A DNA stretch of 64,000 nucleotides from Prodigiosinella confusarubida (GTDB lineage: Bacteria > Pseudomonadota > Gammaproteobacteria > Enterobacterales > Enterobacteriaceae). Shown piece after piece: positions 35,463 to 44,579 of this stretch. A program made the translations under genes and the position numbers. The notes below the pieces were generated by a model, which saw only the letters and a program-made list of their open reading frames with translations, did not search any database and had not been told where the DNA came from. Where the stretch lies: positions 1,426,001 through 1,490,000 of the forward strand of contig NZ_CP025085.1 of assembly GCF_002847015.1 (NCBI RefSeq). Reading direction: 5' to 3'. Within the stretch, counting starts at the first letter, position 1. Every line of letters starts with the position of its first letter.

Positions 35463-36887
35463 TTATGGGCGTGGCTGCTCCTCCGGTAACAGCGAGTCTC
35501 GCATTTCCCAGCCACGCAGTTTGCCAGGATTGAGTAACCCATCAGGATCAAAAGCCTTTTTAACCGCGACAACCTCCGGTCGAATAATGCCTTGCTTGCC
35601 GTCTTCAACCTGTAATACGTGCGGGTCATTAATTTTTACCCCGTGGTCGCGGAATATCTGCATTATCTCATTCAGGCGAATTTCGCTGGAATAACGGATT
35701 AACGGCAGGCCGCTACAGGTGATGTTACCGTCGTTGTCACGCAGGAATTCGATATGCGATATAACTTCATCGCCAAATAAATGCGCCATCTCGACAATTT
35801 GCTGCATATAACTCGCGGGTGCAAAGGCGGTTTGTAAATAGGTGAAGGTAGGGTCGACTTTCAGCGCGTGCAGTGTGGTGTGGTTCCAACAGTATTCCAT
35901 CAGCGACGAGTGGGTCGCACGCGCGTTATCTGCCGACTGACGCACGGCATTCTGCCCGGCATACTGTGCTAACAACCCATCACACAGCGGTTCACTCTCC
36001 TGCGCCATGATACTGATTACCGCATGCTGCCCAGCCTGGTAATGGCGGCGTAAATGGGTAAAGCAGGCGGGGATCGGTGCGGCAAACAGCGCCAGCTCGC
36101 GTTTGACCAATCCCGGCGAGCGAGCCAGTGCATCAGCGTAATTCAGCGCCGTGGTGAAGTCGTCGAACATGTCCAACCGTTCAATCCAGTTGTGGATGGG
36201 CGCCAGCGCTAGCTCAATCTCAAGAATAATGCCGTTAGTGCCATAGGTGTGGTGCAACAGCAGTGCCTGCGGTGCCGGGATCGTCAGTACGCGTGGTTCA
36301 GCTTCCATGGTCATGACCTTTATGCTCAGCACATTGCCAGGCGCGGCCAGCGGGCCGTAATTAATGGAGCCGATACCGCCAAAGCCGCCGCAGTAAAGCC
36401 CGCCGAGGCTGGCCAGCCGATAGGTGGATGGCATACAGCGTAGTTCCCAGCCCGCGGGGCGGCTCAAGGCTTCGATATCCGCCAAACGAATGCCGGCCTG
36501 GGCGCGCACCACGCCGTCGCCAAATGAGCACACCTGATTAAATAAGGTCATGTCCACCATAATGCCGCCTTCTAACGGCACCAACTGACCATAGTTACCG
36601 GTACCGCCGCCACGCAGCATCAACGGCAGTTGCTGCTGCACACAAGCAGCAACCAGCAGGCGCAGTTCTTCTTCATTACGCGGGCGTACCACGGCATCCG
36701 CTTGTTTGTCTTCCAGTTGTTGTTTTAGCACTGGACTGAACCAGTGGAAATCGCGCGACAAGCGTTTGACCTTTGCTGTCGCCCGCGTCCACTCCAGCGT
36801 GGGTAACGCCTGGTGGATCAGGGTGACGGCGATCTGGCGTTGTTCATAATCCATATCATCAGTACCTATAATAAGTCGGTTGGTCAC
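35463..36887 (-). CDS. FAD-binding oxidoreductase (PCMH/VAO type)
   Basis: A 474 aa flavoprotein of the VAO/PCMH group (GlcD-like). The FAD domain is seen in RPRNEEELRLLVAACVQQQL, LMLRGGGTGNYGQ, and SLGGLYCGGFGGIGSINYGP, with the C-terminal FDPDGLLNPGKL motif of this family. It is the last gene of the minus-strand heterocycle operon, 8 nt after the ABC permease, and probably oxidises an intermediate such as a hydroxy acid or a heterocycle. The substrate is unknown. Confidence 0.82.
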   Translation of the reverse strand: MTNRLIIGTDDMDYEQRQIAVTLIHQALPTLEWTRATAKVKRLSRDFHWFSPVLKQQLEDKQADAVVRPRNEEELRLLVAACVQQQLPLMLRGGGTGNYGQLVPLEGGIMVDMTLFNQVCSFGDGVVRAQAGIRLADIEALSRPAGWELRCMPSTYRLASLGGLYCGGFGGIGSINYGPLAAPGNVLSIKVMTMEAEPRVLTIPAPQALLLHHTYGTNGIILEIELALAPIHNWIERLDMFDDFTTALNYADALARSPGLVKRELALFAAPIPACFTHLRRHYQAGQHAVISIMAQESEPLCDGLLAQYAGQNAVRQSADNARATHSSLMEYCWNHTTLHALKVDPTFTYLQTAFAPASYMQQIVEMAHLFGDEVISHIEFLRDNDGNITCSGLPLIRYSSEIRLNEIMQIFRDHGVKINDPHVLQVEDGKQGIIRPEVVAVKKAFDPDGLLNPGKLRGWEMRDSLLPEEQPRP

Positions 36888-36895
36888 TCAGACGG

Positions 36896-37711
36896 CTAAT
36901 TGGACTGCACCACTTCGCTTTCATGCCAGGCGCTGAGTGCGCGACGTGATATCCAGGACATCACCCCAAACAGCATGATGCCCGCCAGCGAGATCAACAG
37001 TAAGGCCGCGAACATCAGCGGAATATTCAACTGATAGCCAGCCTGCAAGATTTGATAGGCCAGACCGGTGTCGCTGCCGCCGGTACCGGCGACGAATTCC
37101 GCCACCACTGCGCCGATTAGCGACAGGCCGCTGGAAATACGCAGCGCGCCGAAGAAGTAGGGGAGTGCCGAGGGGATACGTAGACGCAGTAGGATCTGTA
37201 ATCGGCTGGCATGATTCAGTTTGAAATAGCTCAATAGACCGGGCGAGACGCTGCGCAGTCCCTGAGTGGTGTTGGAAATGATGGGGAACACCGCCATCAG
37301 CGTAGAGCACACCACCAACGATAGCGTGGTGTCTTTCACCCAAATAATAATCAATGGCGCGATGGCGACGATCGGCGTCACTTGTAGGAACACAATGTAA
37401 GGGAATAGCGCGGTTTCAATAAAGCGGCTTTGCACCAGCAGAAATGCCACGCTGGCACCAATCAGGATCGACAATGCGAACGAAATCAGGGTGATTTTCA
37501 GGGTGAACAGCAGTGACAGCATCAGTGATGCCAGATTGTTCCACAGACTTTGCACCATCACCAGTGGCGACGGCACCAGAAACGTCGGGATGTTGAACCA
37601 ACTGACCCAACCTTGCCACAGAAAAACCACCAGTATGGCGACCAGTAGCGGGTAAAGCACCTGGCGGAAACGTTGATTGTTCATCAGCGGAGAAAATTTT
37701 CGCGTTTTCAT
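36896..37711 (-). CDS. ABC importer permease (SsuC/ThiX type)
   Basis: A 271 aa inner membrane permease with about six hydrophobic segments and the EAA-type loop YFKLNHASRLQILLRLRIPS. The start at 37711 (MKTRKFSP) is chosen for its GGAG box and because it lies 4 nt from the ATPase stop; the longer frame overlaps that gene. It belongs with the ATPase 37716-38534 and the binding protein 38531-39514 to the nitrate/sulfonate/taurine/pyrimidine-type importers. Confidence 0.88.
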   Translation of the reverse strand: MKTRKFSPLMNNQRFRQVLYPLLVAILVVFLWQGWVSWFNIPTFLVPSPLVMVQSLWNNLASLMLSLLFTLKITLISFALSILIGASVAFLLVQSRFIETALFPYIVFLQVTPIVAIAPLIIIWVKDTTLSLVVCSTLMAVFPIISNTTQGLRSVSPGLLSYFKLNHASRLQILLRLRIPSALPYFFGALRISSGLSLIGAVVAEFVAGTGGSDTGLAYQILQAGYQLNIPLMFAALLLISLAGIMLFGVMSWISRRALSAWHESEVVQSN

Positions 37712-37715
37712 GTTA

Positions 37716-38534
37716 TTACTCCATACCAGATTGGCTGGCCTGCAACAGACTGTCCTGCAACTGTTGCGCATAGTGTGAAAACTGCGGGCTGACACGGAAG
37801 CGGTCAGTGCGTGGGAAAGGCTCATTGATGGCGATGTTTTCCACTACCCGACCTGGGCGGGCCGCCATCATGATCACGCGCTGGGAAAGAAACACCGCTT
37901 CGTGGATAGAATGGGTGACAAACACCACTGTTAGATTCTGTTCTCGCCACAGGTGCAGTAAATCACTGTCCAATTTGTTGCGGGTGATTTCATCCAGTGC
38001 GCCGAAGGGTTCGTCCATCAGCAGTAGCTTGGGTCGGGTGACCAGTCCGCGGGCAATAGACACTCGCATCTGCATGCCGCCGGAAAGCTCACGTGGCAGT
38101 ACGTGGGCAAATCGGCCCAGTCCCACCAGTTCCAGCGCTTCACTGACGCGGGTGTTGGCTTCAGCGCGCGGGACGCCAGCCAGATCCAATGACAACCGCA
38201 CATTGTTATGCACATTGCTCCACGGCATCAGTGTGGCTTCCTGAAACACGAACGAAAGCGGTAGCCGCATTTTTTCTCGGCTGTCACGCCGCCACAGCAC
38301 CAGCTTGCCATCACTCGGTTCCACCAGTCCGGCAATCATCTTCAGGAGTGTGCTTTTGCCACAGCCGGAAGGCCCTAACAGGGTGACAAACTCACCCTGA
38401 TTGATGGTGAGATTTACGGGTAGCAGCGCCCTGGTGCCGTTGCTGTAGATTTTTTCCGCTGACAGAATCTCGATAGCTGGCGCGGTAGTGCGGTGGATAT
38501 CTCTCATCACGGTCAGTTTGGCTGTCTGGTTCAT
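37716..38534 (-). CDS. ABC importer ATPase (SsuB/TauB type)
   Basis: A 272 aa ATPase with Walker A LLGPSGCGKSTLLKMIAG, Q-loop FVFQEATLMPW, signature ELSGGMQMRVSIAR, Walker B LLLMDEPFGALDE and switch FVTHSIHEAVFL. The FQEATLMPW and MDEPFGALDE forms are typical of importers for nitrate, sulfonates and N-heterocycles such as hydroxymethylpyrimidine. Its start overlaps the binding-protein stop by 4 nt (ATGA). Confidence 0.93.
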   Translation of the reverse strand: MNQTAKLTVMRDIHRTTAPAIEILSAEKIYSNGTRALLPVNLTINQGEFVTLLGPSGCGKSTLLKMIAGLVEPSDGKLVLWRRDSREKMRLPLSFVFQEATLMPWSNVHNNVRLSLDLAGVPRAEANTRVSEALELVGLGRFAHVLPRELSGGMQMRVSIARGLVTRPKLLLMDEPFGALDEITRNKLDSDLLHLWREQNLTVVFVTHSIHEAVFLSQRVIMMAARPGRVVENIAINEPFPRTDRFRVSPQFSHYAQQLQDSLLQASQSGME

Positions 38535-39514
38535 GGCATAACCCGTGCGTTTTTGATTAGGGCGAGGGTGTAACTCTGAGCAAAGGGGACTTTGTTCGCG
38601 TCGATCAGTTTGTTTTTCACCAACATGTCCCAGGTCTTTTTCAAACGCGGCTCGGTAATGGTTCCAATGCCGCCGGTCTGGGCGTCGCCGCCGGTCACCA
38701 ACTGGTATTTCTTCATTTGTGACAGACTGAATGCCAACTGGGCGGCGCTGATACTTGGGTTATTTTTATGGATCAGCACATTTCCTGCGGTTGGGTCTTG
38801 CAGATACGATTTCCAGCCCTGCATCGAGGCTTTCACGAACGCCGCCAGCACCGCCGGGCGTTTTTGCACGGTGCTCGCCATGCAGATGATCGAGTTGCCG
38901 TATGGCGGGTAGCCCCAGTCGCTCAGCGGATAAACGTGGAATGGCTTGCCGCCTTTGGCCACCGCAAAGGGTTCAGAGGTGATGTAGCCCTGTTGCACCA
39001 GATTGTTGTCCGCCAGAAACGGCTGCACGCTGAAGGTGTAAGGGCGGATACGGGCGTTGGCCAGCCCCAGCTCGCTCTTGGCCCACGGCCAGAAAGAGGT
39101 GTATGCCTCGGTGGCCAGCAGAAAGGTTTTGTCTTTTAGCTCCTGTGGATTTTTCACTGCGTCATGGGTAATGAACACCGTTGGCGAATGCTGGAACACG
39201 GTGGCGATGGTCATGGCATGTACCCCCGCTTGCCAGGACTCCAGCGCCTGACCATTGTCGCCAAGGACACAGTCGGCCTGACCGGCAGCCATCAGTTGCA
39301 TCACGTTGACCTGCGGTCCTCCCATTTTGATGGTGACATCAAGCCCGGCGGCTTTGTAGCGACCGTTGGCCTGGGCATCGTAAAAGCCACCGTGTTCTGC
39401 CTGCGCGTACCAGTTAGTGAGAAAGGTCAGTTTTTCCGCCGCCATGCTGGAAGAAGCGACGGTGAACAGCAACAGGCTTAGCAGCTTGCCATAAGGCGAA
39501 AATCTCGTTTTCAT
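38531..39514 (-). CDS. NMT1/THI5-like ABC binding protein A
   Basis: A 327 aa periplasmic protein with a signal peptide (GKLLSLLLFTVASSSMAA). The start of the mature part, LTFLTNWYAQAEHGGFYDAQ, and GLDVTIKMGGPQVNVMQLM are typical of the NMT1/THI5 family, which binds pyrimidine-like and other small heterocyclic compounds. It resembles the second binding protein at 43561 (WYAQAE-GG-Y and GGPQVN-MQL shared). Only one permease/ATPase pair lies nearby. Confidence 0.88.
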   Translation of the reverse strand: MKTRFSPYGKLLSLLLFTVASSSMAAEKLTFLTNWYAQAEHGGFYDAQANGRYKAAGLDVTIKMGGPQVNVMQLMAAGQADCVLGDNGQALESWQAGVHAMTIATVFQHSPTVFITHDAVKNPQELKDKTFLLATEAYTSFWPWAKSELGLANARIRPYTFSVQPFLADNNLVQQGYITSEPFAVAKGGKPFHVYPLSDWGYPPYGNSIICMASTVQKRPAVLAAFVKASMQGWKSYLQDPTAGNVLIHKNNPSISAAQLAFSLSQMKKYQLVTGGDAQTGGIGTITEPRLKKTWDMLVKNKLIDANKVPFAQSYTLALIKNARVMP

Positions 39515-39528
39515 CGTAAGTATTCCTG

Positions 39529-40410
39529 TTATTCAGTGGCAAAAGGAGACGATGGCGGCGTCACGCGCGATTGCACAAAACCGTGCCAGTGATGTTTACC
39601 CCAGCTTGGTTCGTTGCGTACTACCCATTCCATCTGATGGACTTCGGTTATGGCTTGCGCCCAACTGTCGGCCAGTGAGTCAAGAATCGCCTGGCCTTGT
39701 TCAGCGGTAGCGTCGGTTGGGTCACCAATCACTCCGCTGGGGCTGAAGTCGTATGATGCCCAGGCAGCGGCCGGACGGCCGCTGGACAGTGTTGGGCAGG
39801 GAAATACGGGCGGATAACTGGCCACTGCCTGTTCCATATGTACGTATTCTGGTGCCAGTGCCAGCATCAGGGCGGTTTCGCCATGACCGGCGTGCATCGC
39901 CAACTGTTGTTCTCTGACGCTCAGGAATTGGTCGGCCGCATTCGGTACCCGGAACACGTCATGGGCTATCAGCACCATGTCGCCGTGCCGCAGTCGTAGT
40001 TCGCGCCCGGCCATTTGCAACACCTGCGGCTGACCGCCGTGACCGTTGATCATCAGCAATTTGCGAAAGCCAGCACGATAAAGGGATTCACCGATCTCGA
40101 GCACGGTTTGCAGCAAGGTATCGCCGCTCAGGGTTAGGGTGCCGGGAAAGTGCAGGTGTTCGTCGGATTTACCGTAAGTGATAGGCGGGATACCAAACGC
40201 CGGTATATTTTCTGGTAAACGAGCCAGCGCATGACCCGCCACGCCGGAGGCGATCACGCTGTCCACCGCACAAGGCAGGTGCGGGCCGTGCTGCTCAATG
40301 GCGCCGGTCGGTAAAATGATAACGGTGTTGGCCTTGTCCGGTAGCGCAGCAATTGCAGGCCAGCTCAGAAAAGGAAGGAAACGTGATGCGGGAATATAAC
40401 CGTTTATCAT
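39529..40410 (-). CDS. Creatininase-family metal amidohydrolase
   Basis: About 293 aa of the creatininase superfamily, whose members hydrolyse cyclic or linear amides with two divalent metals. The metal ligands are visible: PTGAIEQHGPHLPCAVD (Glu, His, Asp), GKSDEHLHFPGT, INGHGGQ and MHAGHGETALML. The start at 40410 (MINGYIP) is favoured by GAGG upstream; an ATG at 40422 is possible. Next to a RidA-family protein and a deaminase-type amidohydrolase it probably opens or trims a ring-derived amide. The exact substrate is unknown. Confidence 0.85.
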   Translation of the reverse strand: MINGYIPASRFLPFLSWPAIAALPDKANTVIILPTGAIEQHGPHLPCAVDSVIASGVAGHALARLPENIPAFGIPPITYGKSDEHLHFPGTLTLSGDTLLQTVLEIGESLYRAGFRKLLMINGHGGQPQVLQMAGRELRLRHGDMVLIAHDVFRVPNAADQFLSVREQQLAMHAGHGETALMLALAPEYVHMEQAVASYPPVFPCPTLSSGRPAAAWASYDFSPSGVIGDPTDATAEQGQAILDSLADSWAQAITEVHQMEWVVRNEPSWGKHHWHGFVQSRVTPPSSPFATE

Positions 40411-40431
40411 AATTTGCCTCATCGTCAGGGA

Positions 40432-40887
40432 TTATTGTGGTAGCCAGGCAGTGGCTTCGACTTCAATCAGCACCTCGTCGCCGGGCAGCATTTCACTGAC
40501 CTGTACCACCGTAGAAACCGGCGGTTGCTGCGGATAGAACAGCTTTCTTACCCGGTTGTAATACGGGAAGTGATCCAGATTGCGGAAATATTGCACCAGT
40601 TTGAACACATCGCTCATTTGCCCACCGGCGGACTCAATGGTCAGACGGATGCTCTCCAGCACATACCAGCTCTGCGCCAGGATTGGCCCCTCTTTGGCAT
40701 CAGTGGAAAATTCACCGGTTTCACCCAACAGGCGACGCGCCTCTGGCGGAATATCCTGATAGCCGCGTACGATAAGCGAGCGCTGTGGATTGACCGGGAT
40801 AATGCCGGAAAGAAAGATAAAATCGCCGGCGCGATGCCAGGCGGCATAGTGGGCGAGCGGTTTGCCCGCGCCAGCGTCAAGCATCAT
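40432..40887 (-). CDS. RidA/YjgF-family protein
   Basis: A protein of about 150 aa of the Rid family, which hydrolyses reactive enamine/imine intermediates or aminoacrylates. Segments typical of the family are GDFIFLSGIIPVNPQ, SWYVLESIRLTIESAGG, DVFKLVQYFRNLDHFP and the C-terminal EVLIEVEATAWLP. The start at 40887 is supported by AAGGAA upstream; it overlaps the amidohydrolase by 11 nt. Rid paralogues also occur in pyrimidine breakdown, which suits a heterocycle pathway. Confidence 0.85.
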   Translation of the reverse strand: MMLDAGAGKPLAHYAAWHRAGDFIFLSGIIPVNPQRSLIVRGYQDIPPEARRLLGETGEFSTDAKEGPILAQSWYVLESIRLTIESAGGQMSDVFKLVQYFRNLDHFPYYNRVRKLFYPQQPPVSTVVQVSEMLPGDEVLIEVEATAWLPQ

Positions 40888-42157
40888 GAGCGAGTTCCTT
40901 GTTCCACGTCCGTTGGTGAGTGATGGCGCCACGGCGTATTACTACGCGGGCGGCACTGTTCAATGGCCAGGTGCCAATATCACTGCCGGGGAAGATAACC
41001 ATATCGGCCGGGTTGCCTGCCGCCAGCGGTGAGCCAGTCGGGCCAGCACCAGTCAGTGAATGACGATCGCAGATCAGCCGTGATTGCTGGTCGAAAATCT
41101 GGTCAAGCTGGGCGGCGAATAGACTGCATATCAGCGTATCCACCGGGTCATAGCTGCCCGTTGGGCAGAAGGCATCCTGCACGTTGTCACAGCCGAGCAA
41201 TACCGGTACACCAGCGTCCTGGGCTTCTTTCAACAAGGTGATGCCGCGCTGGCGCGGCGTGCGGCCGGTAACGGCATCCTGCAATAGCAGATTGGTCATT
41301 GGCAGGGCGATCAATGTGACGCGCGATGCCGCTAATGCGGCAAGTACCCATTGCGCCTGTTCTTCGCCGCCAGCCGCCAGGGCGCAGCCGTGGCTACAGC
41401 AGATGTGTCCGGGGAAATCGTGCTCGGTCAGGTAGTGAGCCAGCCATACCAGGCCGTTTGCTGTCGGCGACAGTTCTTCATCAATGTGCAAGTCCAGGTT
41501 TAATCGCCAGCGCGCCGAGCAGCGCATCAGATTAGTCATCGCCGCTTCATCCCAGTTAGATGAGTGGATGAACGCGCCGAGCAGCCCCTGTTCATTGCTG
41601 TCTGCAACTTGACGGGCTATTGTTTCAGCCACTGCGATATCGGCAAATAGCGGCAGCGGCACCAGCGCTACGCGCTCCAGCGTGCAATCGTGTTGATCCA
41701 GCGTAGCGATTTCCAGCCAGGCGGTGGGTGGTGTGGCAGTAAACCAGTCGATATGGGTGCGCAGATGGCTGACACCGCTGGCCACCGCCCGCGCCAGGCC
41801 TTGTGCGGCGCGCTGGTGGATATCTTGCGGACTCCAGTGGCGACGATCTTGATGCATGGCGTCGATGGCGGCCAACAACCCCGGTCCTGCCGGGCGGCTG
41901 CGTTGCCGGGTAAACGTTTTGTCCAGGTGTGCATGGGGTTCAATCATACCGGGTAACACCAATGCGCCGCCGAGATCCCACAAGCCATCCGTAGGCTGAT
42001 GACCTGGAATCAGTGCAGCAATGTGGCCGGCGCTGAACAGGATGTTGCCGTTAAGCGGTTCCCCGGTTTGTTGTGGCCAGCTGGCGGGTAATGCCCAAGC
42101 CGGTAGCCGCGCATTACAGAGGCCGTTCAGCGGTACAGGTGGGCGTGACATAGGCAT
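40877..42157 (-). CDS. Cytosine-deaminase-like amidohydrolase
   Basis: A 426 aa metal-dependent amidohydrolase close to the cytosine/isocytosine/melamine deaminase branch. It has LVLPGMIEPHAHLDKTF (His-x-His), HLRTHIDWF, LDLHIDEEL, ICCSHGCAL (metal His) and VLLGCDNVQDAF (catalytic Asp in a G-x-DNV pattern like CodA). The start at 42157 (MPMSRPP) is supported by GGAG. It is the first gene of the minus-strand unit and would deaminate a nitrogen heterocycle taken up by the adjacent importer. Which ring is used cannot be told. Confidence 0.85.
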   Translation of the reverse strand: MPMSRPPVPLNGLCNARLPAWALPASWPQQTGEPLNGNILFSAGHIAALIPGHQPTDGLWDLGGALVLPGMIEPHAHLDKTFTRQRSRPAGPGLLAAIDAMHQDRRHWSPQDIHQRAAQGLARAVASGVSHLRTHIDWFTATPPTAWLEIATLDQHDCTLERVALVPLPLFADIAVAETIARQVADSNEQGLLGAFIHSSNWDEAAMTNLMRCSARWRLNLDLHIDEELSPTANGLVWLAHYLTEHDFPGHICCSHGCALAAGGEEQAQWVLAALAASRVTLIALPMTNLLLQDAVTGRTPRQRGITLLKEAQDAGVPVLLGCDNVQDAFCPTGSYDPVDTLICSLFAAQLDQIFDQQSRLICDRHSLTGAGPTGSPLAAGNPADMVIFPGSDIGTWPLNSAARVVIRRGAITHQRTWNKELAHDA

Positions 42158-42374
42158 GGCGAGACTCCGTGTTGACATTAAAGGTCCAGAACCAGAACCG
42201 GGCTTTTGCCCGGGAACAACACCGTGCGAATTGCTTAAACAGGATTATCAACACGCTGGACTCGTCTTGAAACGAAAGTTCCCGTTGTCATGGAAGCTAC
42301 GTTATTGTTATATGATTGTTGCGTCCATTGCTTTGATTCGCACGTCTTGTTGCAAAAAAGAGAGCACCCAACCC

Positions 42375-43289
42375 ATGTTTGCCTTCTCCCGGTTTTTGTT
42401 GTATTTCACTGAAGTGGCCCGTCAGGGCTCGTTTCGTAAGGCATCGGAAACGTTGCATGTCGCGGCGTCGTCCATTGACAGACAGATACTGCGCGTGGAG
42501 GAGGAGCTGGAAATGCCATTGTTTGAACGGCATCCAGCTGGCCTGCGTCTGACCGCCGCCGGTGAACTGCTGCTCAACGCCGCCAATAATTGGAAAAAGG
42601 ATTTTAGTCGGGTGCGGGATCAACTCGATGATTTGCGCGGATTACGGCGCGGACACGTGCGCATCGCGACCATTGATGCCATCAACCGGGGGTTTTTTTC
42701 GTCGATGCTGAAGAAAATCCACCTGGAATACCCGAATGTCTCATTCACCCTCACCACCATGAATAATATTGATATCCAGCAGGCGTTGATTTCTGGCGAT
42801 GTGGACTTCGGTATCATGCTCAATCCGCAAAGCTCGAAAGCGTTGCAGGTGCAGTCATTCGCTGAAATCAATTTAGGGATCGTGGTGCCACAAGGCCACC
42901 CACTGGCGGGACGTGACCGTATTCGTTTCAATCAGTGCCTGGACTATCCGTTCATCATTCCCTCCGCACCGTTGATGCTGGCCGAACCAGTGCAGGCATT
43001 GTTGAATATTAACGGTGGCAGCGTTAACGAAGTGGGTATTTCCAACAATATCCACATGATTCGCTCGTTGATCAAAGAACAGATTGGCATCGGTATTCTG
43101 TGTTGGTTGGACATTATGGACGAGGTACAGCGTGGAGAACTGATATTCATTCCGCTTAGCGATCCGCAGTTAAAGCCGTTTACTTTGTCACTGTGTGTGG
43201 CACCGGCGCGGCAGTTATCGATCGCCGCGTCGATGATGCTCAAGCGACTGGAAATGTTGTTCAGCCAGTTGCAGACCGAGAGCCGGTAA
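42375..43289 (+). CDS. LysR-family regulator between the two catabolic units
   Basis: A 304 aa LysR-type regulator with an N-terminal helix-turn-helix (FRKASETLHVAASSIDRQIL) and a C-terminal ligand-binding domain. It is similar to the LysR at 50637 (ASETLHVAASSIDRQI versus AAEVLHVSSSAINRQI). It lies between the minus-strand (42157 downward) and plus-strand (43561 upward) catabolic units and is the natural candidate to control both. The start at 42375 (MFAFSRFLLYF) is chosen by family fit; an earlier ATG is open but adds odd residues. Confidence 0.9.
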   Translation: MFAFSRFLLYFTEVARQGSFRKASETLHVAASSIDRQILRVEEELEMPLFERHPAGLRLTAAGELLLNAANNWKKDFSRVRDQLDDLRGLRRGHVRIATIDAINRGFFSSMLKKIHLEYPNVSFTLTTMNNIDIQQALISGDVDFGIMLNPQSSKALQVQSFAEINLGIVVPQGHPLAGRDRIRFNQCLDYPFIIPSAPLMLAEPVQALLNINGGSVNEVGISNNIHMIRSLIKEQIGIGILCWLDIMDEVQRGELIFIPLSDPQLKPFTLSLCVAPARQLSIAASMMLKRLEMLFSQLQTESR

Positions 43290-43560
43290 ACGGAATAGTT
43301 TGCACTGGTTTGGTGCGGCCTGCGCTGTGTTGAATCAATCGTTGCAGCTGGCGCAGCGGAAACCATCGAAAAAGACGGGGCGGCAGAGTCTGTCACAGAT
43401 TGGCATCATTTTTGTATCATCCAGTGTGAGTAGAAGCGGTCAGCACAGATATCGGTGCGGGACATTGCTCAGCAATCATTTTCCGGTTCATGACATGAGC
43501 TGATTTGAGAGGCTGAGCTATCCTTACCCGGCCTCTCCGACAGCAACAAGGAGAGGCGCA
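43290..43560. other. Intergenic region upstream of binding protein B
   Basis: No gene supported. It should carry the promoter and LysR operator of the 43561-47026 unit. GGAGAGGCGCA just before 43561 is a strong ribosome binding site. The CGGCCTCTCC / GGAGAGG complement around it may form a hairpin covering the start, a possible translational control. Confidence 0.45.
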
Positions 43561-44550
43561 ATGAAGGTCATATCACGTATTACTCTGTCATGCTATATGC
43601 TGAGCGCGCTTGCGCTTGGCGCTGTTTCCCCGGCCGTTCAGGCCAATGAAAAACTGGTACTGCTGACGTCCTGGTATGCCCAGGCCGAGCAGGGCGGTTA
43701 CTATCAGGCACTGGCTACCGGGATTTACCGACGCTACGGTCTGGATGTCAGCATCCAGTCGGGCGGGCCACAGGTCAATGGCATGCAACTGCTGCTGGCA
43801 AAACGCGCCGATGTGATCATTGGCTATGATTTACAACTGTTGCAAACCGTTGAACGCGGATTCCAGGCTGTAGCGATTGCCGCCCCATTCCAGTTCGACC
43901 CCCAAGGCTTGCTGACCCACGCCGGGGTAACCTCCCTGAGAGATCTCAAAGGTAAAAACATTCTGGTGTCCAGTTCAGGCCAGTCGACCTGGTGGCCGTG
44001 GCTGAAAGCACGTTACTCATTGAGTGATGCACAGACCCGTCCTTACACCTTCAACATTCAGCCATTTGTGGCCGACGAGAATATTGCCCAGCAGGCTTAT
44101 GCCAGCTCAGAGGTTTTCCAGGCACACAAAGCCGGAGTGAAAGCCAACTTCTTCCTGTTTGCCAAGTATGGTTATCCACCTTATGGCGGCATTCTGATCA
44201 CCCGGCCGGATGTGATTGCTCATAACCGCGACGCGATGGCCAAATTCGTGCGCGCCTCCATGGAGGGCTGGGTGAGCTACCTGAAGGATCCGACGCCGGG
44301 AAATATGTTGATCAAAAAAGAGAATCCAAACATGGGGGATGATCTGCTGGCGTGGGGGGTGGCGCAAATCAAAAAGTACCACTTGATTGACGGTGGCGAC
44401 GCGGCTACCCAGGGCTGGGGGACGATGACCGAGGCGCGTTGGCAGAAAACGCGTGATTTCATGGTCAATGCCAAATTGCTGAAAGCCGACACCCATTGGC
44501 GACAGGCTTACACCACCCAGTTTATTCAGGATCTGCATGTTAAGCCCTGA
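43561..44550 (+). CDS. NMT1/THI5-like ABC binding protein B
   Basis: A 329 aa periplasmic protein with a signal peptide (YMLSALALGAVSPAVQA). The mature start LVLLTSWYAQAEQGGYYQAL and GLDVSIQSGGPQVNGMQLLL make it a paralogue of the protein at 38531. It is followed by two enzyme genes rather than by permeases, so it likely docks on the permease/ATPase pair at 36896-38534. Having two receptors for one importer would widen the range of rings taken up. Confidence 0.88.
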   Translation: MKVISRITLSCYMLSALALGAVSPAVQANEKLVLLTSWYAQAEQGGYYQALATGIYRRYGLDVSIQSGGPQVNGMQLLLAKRADVIIGYDLQLLQTVERGFQAVAIAAPFQFDPQGLLTHAGVTSLRDLKGKNILVSSSGQSTWWPWLKARYSLSDAQTRPYTFNIQPFVADENIAQQAYASSEVFQAHKAGVKANFFLFAKYGYPPYGGILITRPDVIAHNRDAMAKFVRASMEGWVSYLKDPTPGNMLIKKENPNMGDDLLAWGVAQIKKYHLIDGGDAATQGWGTMTEARWQKTRDFMVNAKLLKADTHWRQAYTTQFIQDLHVKP

Positions 44551-44579
44551 GAGCCATGCTGTAAGAGGAGTCTGCTGCC

